Assembly (NCBI GenBank): GCA_018340375.1
Contig: JAFFJZ010000002.1
Location: forward strand, 23,206,001-23,270,000
DNA: 64,000 nucleotides
Source: Gonatopus flavifemur
Taxonomy: Eukaryota; Arthropoda; Insecta; Hymenoptera; Dryinidae
Direction: 5' to 3'
Shown here: positions 21,347-34,982 of the stretch, piece after piece
How positions within the stretch are numbered: the stretch's first letter is position 1
Layout: every line of letters starts with the position of its first letter
Notes under the pieces: model-generated
Database searches by the model: none
What the model saw: the letters and a program-made list of their open reading frames with translations, nothing else
Told to the model about the DNA's origin: nothing
Translations under genes and position numbers: made by a program

Positions 21347-21437
21347 ATCAAGTTTTTACTTTGTTAACTTTTTGGTTCTATGTTTATATAATGGATATCT
21401 ATAAAATATTTGGACTTACATTCTTTTTCTTTTCTCA

Positions 21438-22346
21438 TTATGACAAAGGTTTCCCAATCAATTCTTGTTCTCTACGAATTTCTTGTTCACGTTGATGTTC
21501 TTTATTCAAAGCTTCTTTCTGTTTCATTTGTTGTAAGCGTAAAGCACGTTTCTGTGAATGAATATTTTTGTATTGCTTGGAGAATATTGTAATAACGAGA
21601 TCTACTCACTTTTAATCTGAATGTTCTGTCATGAATCGAAAGCATTTGCTTTTTTATCAAAGCTAGTTTCCCTTGATATATTTTGATAGTGTTGAACTAA
21701 AAGAAGAGACGTTATTTACTCTCTTCAAATATTCTTATGTTCAACCAGCAAATAATTAATTCTTACCATTTCATTCAATTCTATATCTTCTAAGGTTTCA
21801 TTGAGTTTTTTATTTTCAACTTGAATTTGACTAAGTAGGGTTTCTTGTTTATTTCTAGAATTACAGGAAAATTAGATACAATCTGTAGCATATCAATGAA
21901 CTTTGCGAAACAATAAATCTTATGAATATTATGATTTTGATGAAAAAATGAGTCTTACGTTAATTCTTTCAGTTCTTTCTTAATCTGTTCTAAAGGTGGT
22001 TGGTAAATATTTAAAAGTCCAACTGCAAGTTTCTGTGCAGCTTCAGAAAAATGTTTGGATGATCTATAATCATATCAATATTATAATATATTTGACGATG
22101 AAAAAAAAAGTTTCGAGAATAGTTCTCTAGTTTGATTTACTTTCCGACTCCAATGATTTTAGAAGAAAATATTTAGAATTTCAACAGAACAGTATCTTTC
22201 CAACTACACACAAGATTCTTGACATTTCATCTTATTGTTTGTTTTTCAAGAAACTGTATACAGGAAATATAAGGTTACCTGTCATCTTCATCGGTTGGAG
22301 TTCGCATTTCGTCCGCTATTATGGATTCTGCAACATCTGTCATCAT
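21438..22346 (-). CDS. BLOC1S6: BLOC1S6 (pallidin), BLOC-1 subunit
   Basis: Five exons in transcription order are 22346-22279, 22063-21959, 21854-21767, 21696-21610 and 21551-21438. All phases agree, giving 153 residues; human pallidin has 172. The acidic N-terminus (TPTDEDD) leads to the family core LAVGLLNIYQPPLEQ (about 34-48), then KELTNKQETLL, then a long charged coiled coil. The signature FRLKKRALRLQQMKQKEAL (about 113-131) and a basic tail follow. Two ATGs are adjacent; I used the first. In animals pallidin is a core subunit of BLOC-1, which helps form lysosome-related organelles and binds syntaxin. The gene is tail-to-tail with POFUT2, with only 167 bp between stop codons. Confidence 0.92.
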
Positions 22347-22584
22347 CTTTGAACTTTATTTGTATACTCTTAATCTTCCACATAGAGAAACGAAATGAAA
22401 CAAAATTACAAAATCAAGTGTTATGTTGTATTCATTCAAAACTTTGACATTGTTTAAAAAGTTGTTGGATCAGCTGATTTTTAATCTAACCTCATTTCAT
22501 ACTCCTATATCTATGCATACATATATATCATACACACACAAGCACGTTGAAAATGTTGCTTTCGAATAAATTCAGAGCATTCTT

Positions 22585-24142
22585 TCACTTATGTTCTGCA
22601 TCTTCCAATACGTATAATTGTAAATTCAAACAATCTGTCTTGATAGTTTTCAATGGTAATAATTGTTTGTTAACCATTTCAATCCCATCATCGTTAATGA
22701 TCCATGGGAAATCTTCACATTCTGGATTTTCATTGAGCGCGATGTGTGCAGTTTCATACGTTTGAATTTCAATGGAAAATGTTGATTCTTCCGGAAGAGG
22801 TTTCAAATACGTTCCGCACGTTGATATTTTCAAACAAATTGTTCTTAAAATCTCTTCAGTCTTCAAGTAATATGGATCTTTTCTAAAAATGATGAAATAC
22901 GAATGGATGGTTGAATGGATCAAATTTAATTCCTCAAACGTCATAACAAACTTACTCCATGAGATTCGCTTGGAAATTGAGAACATCAAAAACAAATTTT
23001 TCTATTGGAGTTTTATCGTTATTATAAAACACCAAATTAATGGCTTTTACGCTCTCTTCATCTTCTTTGATTAATTCTTTGATGGCCACTAAAACATTTG
23101 TGAAATACTCGTTCAATTCTGGATGAATAGAAATTTGCACCGTTGTTCCATATATTTTCTTTTTCGTAAAAATTTCTTTTGGATATAAATTGCGGTGATA
23201 GATGATATGATTGAATGCAACTTCCAAAAATTCGAGGAAGAGATCCTTTGCAACTGTAAAAAAATCAAAGGTTCTTCAAGTGAGCAAAATTTAGTTCAGA
23301 AAGCGTTCATAATGAATACCCTTCAAATTGAGAGAATTGAAAATGAATCTGTTGGAAGGTCTTTTTGAAATGTTGTGCCATGTGGAAGGAATTCTCATAA
23401 ATTCATAGCAGATTCTTTGAATCCCAATTTAATTCTTTGTGAATCCTTCATAAATTCTCCTGATGTATCTTTTTAAAAACGTCGGAGGAACTTCAAGTTA
23501 TTACGGTAACAGCCCAAAAAACATTATCAATCATTTTTCGAGAAATATGAATTAGTTTCTTTTTTTGAATTTGTGCTCCCTAAATTCTTTTCAAACTCTC
23601 GGAGAATTCGAAAGTTTTAAAAGAGTTCAAGATGAACTTGTTTTGGATATTTCATTGAGAGGCCTTTTTCAGACCAGGATTTCCATAATGGGATTTCTCT
23701 CTTCATTTGATTAGGGTTTCTAGTTAATGCAAGTTCTTGATTGGTCAATTCCTTTAGAAAGAGGAAGAATGTGGAATACCGTCTCAGACAGCCCAGATTT
23801 ACTCAATGAATTCATAACAGTTCATTTAGTGTTCTTAAAATACCTCCGGTATGGTGGCACTGAATGAACACTTCATGAACCCATGAGGTTTGGAACGGAT
23901 CATCTATTTATGAATTTTTTTTTAATAAAATGAATTCATAAGGCGTTTATTTGAAACTATGGTGTGCTATCGAGGTTGTTATTTCAGATCCTATACAGCA
24001 TCCCAGTTCAGGAATAGTTCATTGAGAGTTCAAATGGGATCCGAAGAATTCATTATGAATTCTTTTTGAACTTCTGTGCTGTGTGGGAATAATGAAACTT
24101 GGATCAATTAAATTTTTTCTTACCTATTTCATCTTGAGACAT
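22585..24142 (-). CDS. MAD2L2: MAD2L2 (REV7), HORMA-domain adaptor
   Basis: Three exons in transcription order are 24142-24124, 23253-22956 and 22882-22585. The first codes for only six residues and part of a seventh (MSQDEI). Phases match, giving 204 residues; the human protein has 211. The HORMA domain spans about 10-200. Family blocks seen are LFLEFLEVAFNHIIYHRNLYP (split here: LFLEFLEVAF and YHRNLYP, about 11-31), ISIHPELNEY, PIEKFVFDV, LRTICLKIS and DFPWIINDD, ending in LPLKTIKTDCLNLQLYV. REV7 is the bridging subunit of DNA polymerase zeta with REV3 and REV1 and also serves in shieldin in vertebrates. The 870-bp first intron is full of MITE remains. The gene is head-to-head with USP48, with 876 bp between start codons. 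Confidence 0.94.
23254..24123. repeat. Repeat-filled first intron of MAD2L2
   Basis: Several degraded inverted-repeat units fill this intron: GAATTCATAAAG types near 23,370-23,510 and 23,790-23,960, the inverted partner of the 12.4 kb repeat near 23,680-23,770, and a CCCACACAGCAC-type copy near 23,995-24,090. It is by far the longest intron of this gene. Confidence 0.55.
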
Positions 24143-25018
24143 TTTAATTTCGTACTTCAAGGAATTTAACCTCAAATCTCACTGTATCACGGTTCGTAAA
24201 ACCCTTTCTTGCGAATTGATTATCTCCGTTGTTTTACAGTTGAAACAATGCACTTTTCCTGTACTAAACATTGACAAAATAAGGAAACAAAATATTCATT
24301 CATTTCTCAAATATTGAATAAGTAATATTCTAACTCTCAAAAATTGATTTAACCCGCGCCTTTTTTACGATGAAACGATGCAAACAGATGGGATTGGATC
24401 TCTGTACATGGCCGCATATATGTGCAACACGGTTAACTTACTTTTGATAAAATATTTAATGCGATTTGGATACCCAATTGAATAGAACATGGATCATTGT
24501 TGAACGCATGTGTCACTTCTCTCAATTCTTGTGATTTATGATTTTTTATGAAGAACGTATATTATTTGTAAAAATATTAGCGGTGTTTTTTCTAACCTCG
24601 AAAACTCCAGAAGGCTCAAATCTCAGGTCATCGTTCTCGTACCACAGGTATGGAATGTTTTATAAATGCACTTGAACGTTTATTTATTCTCAACATATCG
24701 CTTTCAATTGTATTTCATAATTCGAGTAATGAATATTGGAATAAATGGTACAATCAACTGCGTTCTCGGTACTTTCTAATCTTTCGGTAAATTGGAACAA
24801 ATGGCGTGTAAAGGATTTATTATGGCGCCAAAAAAGACTAAAAATTGTGCTGTCAGTGAATTTTTATCATACGATAACAGAAGTCAAAATCAATATATAT
24901 TATGATTCCAGAATTTATGAGTGTTCATTGCCAATTGAATTTTATGATTTTCTCCATTGCTGCAAATGTACTGTGATTTTTTCATTCAATGTGACAGTAT
25001 GTTATTTTAGGTGACGAA
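24143..25018. promoter_or_regulatory. Divergent promoter region of MAD2L2 and USP48
   Basis: This 876-bp stretch separates the two start codons. The USP48 ATG sits six bases after TTATTTTAG|GTGACGAA, so a 5' UTR intron may end just before it. The open frame at 24745-25014 has no family resemblance. TSS positions are not visible. Confidence 0.4.
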
Positions 25019-28000
25019 ATGCCACCAGCGAAGAAAGTTACATTAAGTGGGAAGGAATTAGAAAAATTAGCATGGAGCTGGACAGAAGAAATATCCCCTG
25101 AACAGATCGAAAGAATTCATCTTGAGAGTGCATATAGGATAGGTCTTAGATGGTGCAAAAACTGCAAGTGAGACAATTGATATTTTAGAGAATCCATTCG
25201 CTTGAGGTCATGCTTCTTTTTAGATTTTATGAGATATTTATTGTTGAATTTTTTAGGAGAAATTGTACATATAATCCATTATGCTTGACTGGATTAGGAG
25301 AGGAAAAATACATCAAGTCTCCTCCTGCCGAAGTTGCACCTTTGGAGAGTTCATTATCAAAACTTAGAGATCCTACTCAATATGTTGGTTTAAAAAATTT
25401 AGGAGCTACTTGTTATGTTAATAGCTTGATACAGATGTGGTTTCATAATGAAGATATGAGGTATGTAAAGCTAATTCTTGTAATTGACTGAAATTAATTC
25501 TAGAATTCTTTTAATATTCTCAATCTCATCTCTTCAATTTCATGGATGAGAAGTTTGAAATTGAATATGGTGTTTCCCAATTTAGCTTTTTGATTTTTCA
25601 AAATGTAAATTTCTTTATACTTTTATAATTCACCATCATATAAAACTTGAATTTTGAATTAATAGAAGGGATCAAAGAGAGCTGAACCTAAGATATTGGA
25701 ATTTTTAATATGAACCTCTAATTTTGAGTGTACAACTTTTAAAAAAACAATATTGATAATTGTATTTCGGGATTTTCAGGAAAATAATATATAAATTCGA
25801 CATCACGCAAGATCCGGAAGAGAGAGATGCTTTGCAGCTGGCCAAAGACGAAGGACAACCTTATCATCCTGTAACTGCGTTAGGTCAATTACAATATATA
25901 TTTTTGATGATGCAATTTGGAAATCAACGTCTCCTGGATCCAACAAATCTTGCAGTTGCCTTGTCACTGGACACCAGAACTCAACAGGATGCACAAGAGT
26001 TTTCCAAGCTACTTCTTTGCCACATTGAAGGAAAGCTACAGCATGACTTGGAGTTGAAGAGGATGTTGCTGAAGCTGTTCCAGGGAAAATACAGCTATAT
26101 CAATTGGTGGGTGTTCTGAAGTGGAAAACAAATGAAAATTGTACTAAGAGATGATGATGCTGATAATCATGACAAATACATGGTAGGACGTTGTTGTTCA
26201 CTGCAATGACCAATGATGCGATCATCCGATCTGACCTAAAGAAATCCTCATCATTTCCCCAAAAAGAAACAAAAAATTTCGCGTCTGTTACAGTTGTTCG
26301 ACTTGCGGTACAGAATATCCAACGTCTACTACCTTCTATGAATTGGATTTGCAGTTGGCACCAACATTGAAAGAAGCCATTGAGAAATATCTGTCTGAGG
26401 AACAACTAACTGGATCAAATCAGTATCATTGTGTTACTTGTAACGATAAGAAGGATGCTAGGCGATTCATACGGTTACAATCCCTTCCAGAAACTTTGAA
26501 CATTCAATTGATGCGTTTCGTTTTTCATCGGTGCGTTATATATTTTTCTTTTTTTATGTTTTATATGAGTGCTTAATACATTATTTATTGATATTTTCAC
26601 AGAGACTCTGGACAAAAGAGGAAGCTTACATCTTTCATTCAGTTCCCAGAGGAACTGGATATGTCGGAATATATTGGATCTTCTCCTCATACTCATTTAT
26701 ACAGTCTCGTAGCTATTTTAAGTCACAAAGGCCAATCTGCCCATTCAGGTCATTACATAGCCAATATTTGTAATTCCAGTGGAGAATGGTATCAGTTCAG
26801 TGATGATAAAGTTGAGAAAATGCAGAATAAAAGAATAGAAGATGATGTAAATGGTGAGTTTTTCACTTGTTGTTTTTCTGTTTACATGAATGCATGTAAT
26901 TTCTCTCCTCTCCTTTTTTTTCTGATTCAGAAAACGGAAAACCTGCCAAACGAAGTCGTGTTCCAAAAGGATTTCTTTCTTCTAATACCGCTTATATGTT
27001 AGTTTATAAAAAAATGGCTGCTATGTCACATTCCGCAAACGGAATACCTTCAGCGGCGGCAAGGAAAGTGAAAATAAAAAAAACGGAAATAGAACCAAAT
27101 AATTTATCGAATGATACAAATCAAGTGAAGAAATTTACGAGTAATAATGATAAATCGGTGATTGAAGAGAAGCAAAAGAATGGTCGGGATCCCGTGGAGA
27201 TTGCTAATAAAGAAAACTTGGAAAAAATTTCACAACCTGGTAGAGAGATCAAGTTAAAAGTAGATGATACTACTGATTTAAAAAATGTATTAAAAGAAGA
27301 TGATAATATTATGATTCTTGATCAAGATGATATCAAGCAAAAGACTGAGTCAGATTTAAAATCAATTCAAACTAAAAGTTCGAAAGTTGATTATACTTTA
27401 TTGAATGGGGAAGCGCATAGAGCTATGAGTTGTGAAGAACGTGATAAGTACGAAGATGTAAGATTTGTTATTTTCAATTTCTGTATCCACACATTCATTT
27501 TAAACGCAATTGAATGATATTTATTTTTATTTGACGTAACAGATTGAGTTCGAGAAGTGGGGAATTAGCAGTACGATGCGTGATTTAGCAAGGCAAGAAA
27601 ATGTTAAACATGAATTAAGTTTATTGGCTGTGCAACAAGAGAAGGTACGTTATTTTTTTTATTTAAGCTGTTATAGGAAATAATTTTCTATCATTAATAT
27701 TTGTATTTTTATTTGAATGACAGCAAAAAGAGGTTGAAGATCAAAATTTCAAACGACAACTTGTAATTAATGTGTATGATATAATCAATAATACTGCCAC
27801 TTGGACTGAAGATTATGAATGGATTACGAATGATTGGTTATCTAAATGGCTGGGTAAACAATCCGTTGATGGTATTACACCAATTAATAATTCTACTGTG
27901 GTATGCGTACACGACAAGCTTGATCCTTTAAAAGTGAATAGAGCAAAGTGCTTACCAAAAGCCGCAGCAGAATTATTGTATTTACATTACAAAGGCGGGC

Positions 28001-28828
28001 CTCGACTAGATAAAAACTCACTTTGTGAAATTTGTGTTAAGCGCCGTTGTAAAAGACTTCGTTTTAAAATGAATCTTGAACGTGATTATAAAGAATTTGG
28101 TGATTTGATTCGAAGTTCTAAAGAGCCGTAAGTAGCTTTGTTTTTATAAATTCATAAATCATAATTCTTGGAAAATATAATTATTTTTACATTACATTTT
28201 CAGTACCGAAACTAGTTACATAGTTGGTACGGAATCCATCAAAGCTTGGCGAAGATTAGCTATGGAAAAGTTTACAGAAGAAATGGAAGAAGAAATACGA
28301 AATGAAGATGTTCAAGGAATCGTAAATGAACATAAAGAACCAACGGATAAAACTAACGAATGTTCGAAGGAAGCTGGAGAAAGCGAAGAGGATGAACCTA
28401 TTATAAATTTCAATGAAGATTTACTTTGTGAACATCATGCTCTTAAAACACCTGATTCAAGTAGAAAAATTGTACCTCGTGAAGCATGGCTTATTCTTCG
28501 CAAATATTTCCCTGTTTCTAATGAGTATTCTATTAATGCACCCTCTTGTTCTATTTGTGAGGTATGTTTATTGGTTTATCGTCCAGTAAGGCGATTGCGT
28601 ACTTCATGAATTGATGGTGACGGACGTTCGTTTCGCTTTTGTACAGGAAAAAATGGAAACAGCTCAAAAGGCGAAGAAAGACGATAAAATCAAGGCTAAG
28701 CAGCAGAAAGACGAACTTGCCGATTTGTATCATGCGAAAAACAGGAACGAAATACTGAAATGTGATCCAAAGACGAAATTTTACATCGTGGAAAAAGGTT
28801 TTGTAGACAGTTGGCGAAACTTCATTCG
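25019..28828 (+). CDS. USP48: USP48, ubiquitin carboxyl-terminal hydrolase 48, exons 1-10
   Basis: Ten phase-consistent exons are 25019-25167, 25257-25460, 25780-26106, 26294-26530, 26603-26853, 26931-27457, 27543-27644, 27724-28127, 28204-28561 and 28647-28828. They code for residues 1 to about 914. The Cys box GLKNLGATCYVNS holds the nucleophile C102. The His box SGHYIANI has H356. WYQFSDD supplies the acidic partner. Zinc-binding pairs CSTCG and CVTC lie between. Exon 6 adds a long, charged, probably disordered stretch (about 390-565). Three DUSP-like blocks follow: DWLSKWL, REAWLILRKYF and VDSWRNFIR. USP48 is a nuclear deubiquitinase of the USP family, reported to act on histone H2A and NF-kB components in mammals. 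The gene continues at 54,041 and 61,725; the last exons are off the right edge. Confidence 0.95.
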
Positions 28829-30049
28829 GTAAGTGCTATTATCTTGATCAATAAACCATTTTAAATTTCCCCTTTGACTTGGAAATCTTTTCTATTTATT
28901 TCAAGGCAAATTTAATTTAAATTTGTTAGCTCAAAAGTAGAAAATTAAACCTTATCGTTACATGACAAGAGTAATTTTCAATTATTTTGTGGGTAGTTTG
29001 CGGGAATTTCTAATTTGCTCTTTTAACATAGAGTGATTTATTTTAAAAAATTTCTTTTTTCAATAGGGTGTTTTTCTCACAGCTAAGTCATTTTTTCCCA
29101 CCGGGAAAAATCTTCACGAGATTGATACTTTGTAGCAAACGTTGTGTTTGGAACTTGAAATTCAACCCTCTTACGTATCTCAGTTTAAATTACAGAAAAG
29201 AGCACAAATTTCAAGAAAATCATATCATAATCATTCAATACTCCCATCAGGATACTATTCATAGAGAGGTGTGGTAACATTTTATGTAATTCACAGTAAG
29301 AGAAGAATAGAAACAGTATGTTGCAAATAACCCACGATTTTATTATCTTCCCTAGAGATATTACAAAGATATGAAAGACAGTTACATCGTAACTAATTTG
29401 CAACGTTTTTTTTTTCCTATTCTATACTTCCGTCTCCTGCTTTACATACAATATTTTTTTCATTTGGACAATCAGAACTTTCGCAACAGCGAAGTAAATT
29501 TTAAGGGGAATATGAAAAACATTGTGTTTTTACATTTTCGGTATTTCGAAATTGAGGTTTTTTAATTAAAAACATATCATGGAGTAAATTTTACGACTTT
29601 TAACAGTTTATTTATCGATCCAATGATATTTTTTATTTTTTTCAAAGGGATACTGATGCTGGATTCTTAATTCTTTCTTTTTTGTCATATCATTGAAATG
29701 TAATTCATAGTGTTTTGAAACGATATTTCAAAACACACGAATACAATATTGTCTAATATACTTCGGAATATTTTATCATCACATTGACAATTGATTAGGA
29801 CATTCTCCATGTTCGAAACTATATAAAATATAGTAGAAGAAATGGATTACAGAAAATCTATTATTGATTGTTGAAATTAGTACTACGCCGAATCAATTCT
29901 TGCGTTTTTTCTCGTAATAGTAACGTTTGTGAATGTGTTGCTGCTTGTTGAACTTACTCAACCAGGCTGTCGTCGATGCAGTCAAGACAGAGTAGAGGAA
30001 GAGAGAGAGAGAGAGAGAAGTGAAAGCACGAGGAAAAGTTGAAAAGAGT

Positions 30050-30240
30050 GATCCAGCCAAGGGCACATTAACGAGCTTTTCCTAATTATGAGAAAAAACT
30101 GGGCCGCGCGATTAAGGTTGGGGCATGGTAGTTCTCCCTTTTTCTCTTTTACCTTGTCCCTCGTGTGGGCTATGGCCAGGACCTGCACGGGAAAACTAAT
30201 TGAAACCGCCTAACGACCGGCCGGCAAATGATACATCGAC
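30050..30240. promoter_or_regulatory. GC-richer island, candidate regulatory element
   Basis: This unique-looking sequence in the giant intron contains CCTAATTATGAG and GCGCGATTAAGG, homeodomain-like TAATTA and ATTA cores, next to an (AG)n run near 30,005-30,020. No frame or RNA fold is obvious. A regulatory role is a guess from composition. Confidence 0.2.
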
Positions 30241-31938
30241 CCGAAGAAAGATCCCATGTCTTAATACCGTTTCGTCTTATTCCACTACTTCCAGAAGTGG
30301 AGATACAATTTGACCGCGCTTCTCCCATCTCTACTTTCATTTAAGATCCACCCTTCATTTTAGTTTCTGCAGAAAACTCGATGGCAGGTTGAGACTAGAT
30401 CGAGTTGTCTTAATTACATTGTGATATTCCGCTTTTATACGAGTACGGTATAAACAGCAACATGGTAACGTTTAATGAATTTATTATTACAATTTATCTC
30501 AGTTTGCTCTGGTTCTATTATTTTGATGTGGAAACATCAAATTTTTCTCCTTAGATTGTTATTTTTGTTTGTATAGTTGAATATGTAGTGACATACGTAT
30601 ACAAAATGTCAGGATTGACGGATTCAAATTTGCCGAGGCTCATGTAGATTTACACACCCCGTACGATATGGTAAACTAAAACCAGGCTCAACCCTTCGCA
30701 CGGATTAACCGTGTCACGTCTGTCACACATACGTGAATACATGATTTCGTTGTATCCCTTTAACAGAGGACAGCAAGTCGTTAAAATAAGTCACAAAAGT
30801 AGTTGAAATAAGGGTGCGTGAATCGGATTTATCTTTTTTGAACCCGTTGCTGGTTTTCCATTCAAATGTATATTTCAGTGAGAATATTTTGTGTCATTTT
30901 TCGAAAATTTCAACCATTCGCAATCATCTTTTTTTTCAAATTGAATCGATCGATGGAAGATTATTTTAAATAATATCAGAAAAGTATTCAAGCATCAGAG
31001 AAAACTCCTCGTAAAATTATATAATTTGTGATTTCAACGAATTCGAATTACATAACAGAATCCTATTGATAGATTTGATGAATAATTCTATTACAAATAT
31101 TAAATTCAAATACCATAAATTGGAATATGAAATTAATGGTGATTGTAACATCGCATGTCTTATGCAACTCGAATTCAACGATTCTTTATGTCCCCTAAAG
31201 AATCCAGGGAAGCGATTCGTTATTCAAATTATAATAAATTATTTTATAAAATTTTTTAATTTCATGATCTCATAATTCTGTATATAATGCGTAGAACGAA
31301 TATCAGAGACGATTTATTATCGAAAGTTTCTGGTCCAAGAGAAAGAGGGAGAAAATATTTTTCCAAACCAAAGAGCCATTGTCCTCTCCGGTGTCTTTTG
31401 TTGAGACAGTGATTAATTTTTTTCGGTGAATCTGGTATTGTATGTTCTTCCTCATTGTTTTTCACGGTTCACTCATTTCATCTCTTATCTTTATTCATCT
31501 CGCAAAGATAATTGCTTGCATTTAATCGAAGTGAATTTTTATATAAAACAAGCGGTAATACGATTTTTTGTCTACGTCCTTGAAATATCGTTGGGCCAAT
31601 TCTAATTCAAGGTCTGGTTAAGATCATATTGGTACACACAATCTCGCTTGAATCCATGTACCGTCATCGCGTCTCGGTTCATCGGTTTTTGAAACACTGT
31701 GTCGTTATTCAAGGACTCTGACTAAATCAATATCAGAGTATTCGACTTTATGAATTTTATGATCGTTATGTTCGGGATTCGTTTTCTGTGATCTCGAGAA
31801 TAAAATGAGGAATCGATTATTTATATCTTTTTAATGCTCGTTGGATATATCTCGCATTGGAATAAAGATGTAGATAGAAAACACACGGCGAGGAAACACG
31901 GTCGATCCCCAAGGTTGAATGATCGTCTATGCAAATAC

Positions 31939-32121
31939 TTAATCCTTTCGAAGATCCATCTGAGCGACGTTGACGGATTGGTGAAGTACTTCGTTGAAGC
32001 CAGATTGCAATCCCAGAGTATCATTTGTTTTCCAAGACGCATAGAGCTTCCTTACCAAACCGTAAACCTCATCATAGTCCATTAAAGATCCTTCGTTAAT
32101 TGCCGATGTCAATAAAGTCAT
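31939..32121 (-). CDS. Small hypothetical reading frame inside the USP48 intron
   Basis: A 60-residue minus-strand frame begins MTLLTSAINEGSLMDYDEVY and ends with VAQMDLRKD and a stop. Its composition is balanced, unlike the low-complexity frames nearby. There is a possible internal donor at GGTTTG|GTAAGG, so it may also be one exon of a longer gene. I do not recognise a family. A second frame overlaps it downstream (31821-32042). It could be a chance frame. Confidence 0.2.
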   Translation of the reverse strand: MTLLTSAINEGSLMDYDEVYGLVRKLYASWKTNDTLGLQSGFNEVLHQSVNVAQMDLRKD

Positions 32122-34982
32122 CTTATCTCATCTAACTTTTCAATTATAGCAACAAGAGTATTTCATAACCGAGCATATATTTGAAAACTCTGGTATCTGG
32201 TTTGAATATAATTATTAATGATCATTCAGGTTGCGAGGGAAATGCGATACTTCGATCGTGTTGACATCGCATTATTGTAATCTCGTAGACAATGGCGTTT
32301 GTTGGTGGATTTTCGAAGGCTGGCGTCATGAGGGATATATAAGGTAACAAGGAAAATGTTGAAGGTTAAAAGGGAATGGGGGGATCATAATTAATAACTT
32401 GGAATTGATTAAGGTGTCAGATAAGTCCATAGAACCCTTGTGAACCTTGTGGGTTTCCTTCCTCCCTTCCTTCCTTTCTCTTCTCTCTCTTCCTCTTTCC
32501 GACGACACGTTACGATATGATTAATAATTTTGAGATAACGTCACGGCGTTCTCTTCGTTGCAGATTTCATCCCCTTGAGGTCCACGATTCATGTCCCTTT
32601 TCCAAAAAGACCGATTTGTGGTCCCACTTACGGTCTCGTAAATGACTAATTATCCTCATTGTCCACTCACGATGATCTCTCTTACGTAAATGAATTCATT
32701 TGATTTTACGAGGATATTTGATAAAGTTCCAAGATGAAAATACATTGTCCCAAAATCGATTAAACTGATAAAAGTGTTGCAGCAAATTGTGATGCATTAG
32801 GATCTGGATATCAAGCGTTATTATCGGTACAAACCTGTCTGTTTTTTTCCTCCCTATTTGCCTCGAGAGTCGCTTCATTCTGCAGGGGGTGCCAAACAAA
32901 TTCCGACTATTTTGCGTATATTTGGCACAGGGGTGACATTGTGTTCTCTTTTTCTTCAAAGAGAGAGGGGAGAGAAGAAATGAGGTGAATATACAGATAG
33001 GAAAGAGAAAGAGAGGATGAAAGAGACGGGTGGCCACGGAAGGAAAATCATAAATCATTGGACGAGAAAGGCGTGCTTATACGACTTGGACTACACCGAG
33101 TGTGTGGGGTGAGATGGGGGTGGCAGTAGTTGTAGTCGTCGTCGCGCATCGACTCGCGAAATCCAACTACCCTTAAATAACTTGATTCATTGCAGCAGCC
33201 TCTGCCTCAGCACCATAAACTCCCTCACCCTTCTTTTTCTCTTTCTTTAATTTTTTTTCCCCTCGTTTCTTTAACTTCTTGTTGATATTTTGCTAATTTC
33301 TGAGAGATCACCCCCTTCTCGAGATACAGTTCGAGAGAAATAAGAAACACAGCCAATTTTGTTTGGTGACTCGAATCCACGTCTTGTTTTGTTTTTGATT
33401 TTTCTTTTTGTTTTCAGTTTTTATCGATGCTGTTCATTTTTCCTCTTCCATAAGTTATTAATTCACTTAGCTCCCCTTCTCGGAAGAGTTGACAGATATT
33501 TTATTTAGTATAAGTCTTATAAGTGAAGGGTTTGGGAATTTATACTCTCTATATCGCAGTCAATAATTTTTTTGCCGATTTGTTTGTCCGTGCATCTTCA
33601 AGTGATCAACGAGGGAAATTTAAATTGGTAAATTCCCTCGAATTTTTCTAGAAAACTGTTTTCTTTGTCATGTTCGTTTCAGTCAAATTGAGTTCAATAA
33701 TAAAGAATTTGATCTAATTCGATAAGACATAAAATAAGGCTTGGTATTGTTTTTCGAATGGTGTAATAGAGACCTCTTTTCTTATTTACTTTTGAGGATC
33801 AAATTATACAATGTATTTTACTATGTTTTGTGGAAAGTATCCAATTTTTAAGTAAAATTTTACTGTATGATGTGAAGAATAGTTGATTCACTTCATTGCC
33901 AGGAAAAACTTCTATCGCTATAGCTCTACGATTTCATTATCACAGTTCAATCCACTCAACTGAACATCATCGAGCTGTACGAATTCTCTGTAGTGTTGTA
34001 ATTCGTATGACGATGGGGTTGTAATAACAAAATATATCGACTACAGTGGAATTTGATGTTTCAAATCATTATTATAATTGAGAGATTTCCCTATAACTCG
34101 ATACATCAACGATTCAGATATTATCGTTGAAAATTCTTACAAATATCAATAATATTTAAGCCAAATTCAAGGGATTATTTTATTGGTAATAAGAGTGTTC
34201 ATCTGTGATCATTCAATTGAAAAATAAATAGTGCTATTCAATTATACATTAAAGTTGGAGTGAAAAATTATCTGATATTCAGATTTCATTACGTTGAAGA
34301 GTATCTTAATTTTAATTTTTTATATCATGAGTTTCTAATGATATCTACTTGATAACACAAATACGAGGTGCATAATATTCGGAGAAAATCGCACAAATGT
34401 ATACAAATCTCAATTAAAGTTAACTTTCCAAGTAATTGTTTTTCATGCTGAACTTCAATTTTTTTTTTGAGAATATTGACCATCGTTATTCAATTTTTTT
34501 TCTTTTGTGGAAAAAAATCGCAAAATTGTTCACATATTCATCCTCAATCAGTTTTTATTCAATTTGAAAAAAGTATTTTTGTTCCAATGTCTAAAAAAAA
34601 AAAATCAAAGGAAGGTATATTTTATGAATATACAGAATTTTCTGTAATGTTTATATATTCTGAATTTGTGCTTGCAAGACAGTTGAAGAAAATATCCCGT
34701 TAACGATTTGATTCGTACAATATAATACAGAACAGATCCCCCATCCAAAGTACACGTTCGTTTAAGGAATTCGCCGGGAATCTGGATGTGTGTATACCTT
34801 TCTCTCTTTTTCTTTCCTCCTTTCTCTCGGTTTCTTCCCGGGGGTGGCCAGTGTCTCGGGGGCGGTCATATATCATCCTCCCCTGAAGGGGTGGGATGGA
34901 GAGGAACAGGGTATCCGTGGGGGTGGAGACAAAAAATCTTACCGAGCAAAAACTATCATCAGTGCTCGGCAAAGCGAGCTGA

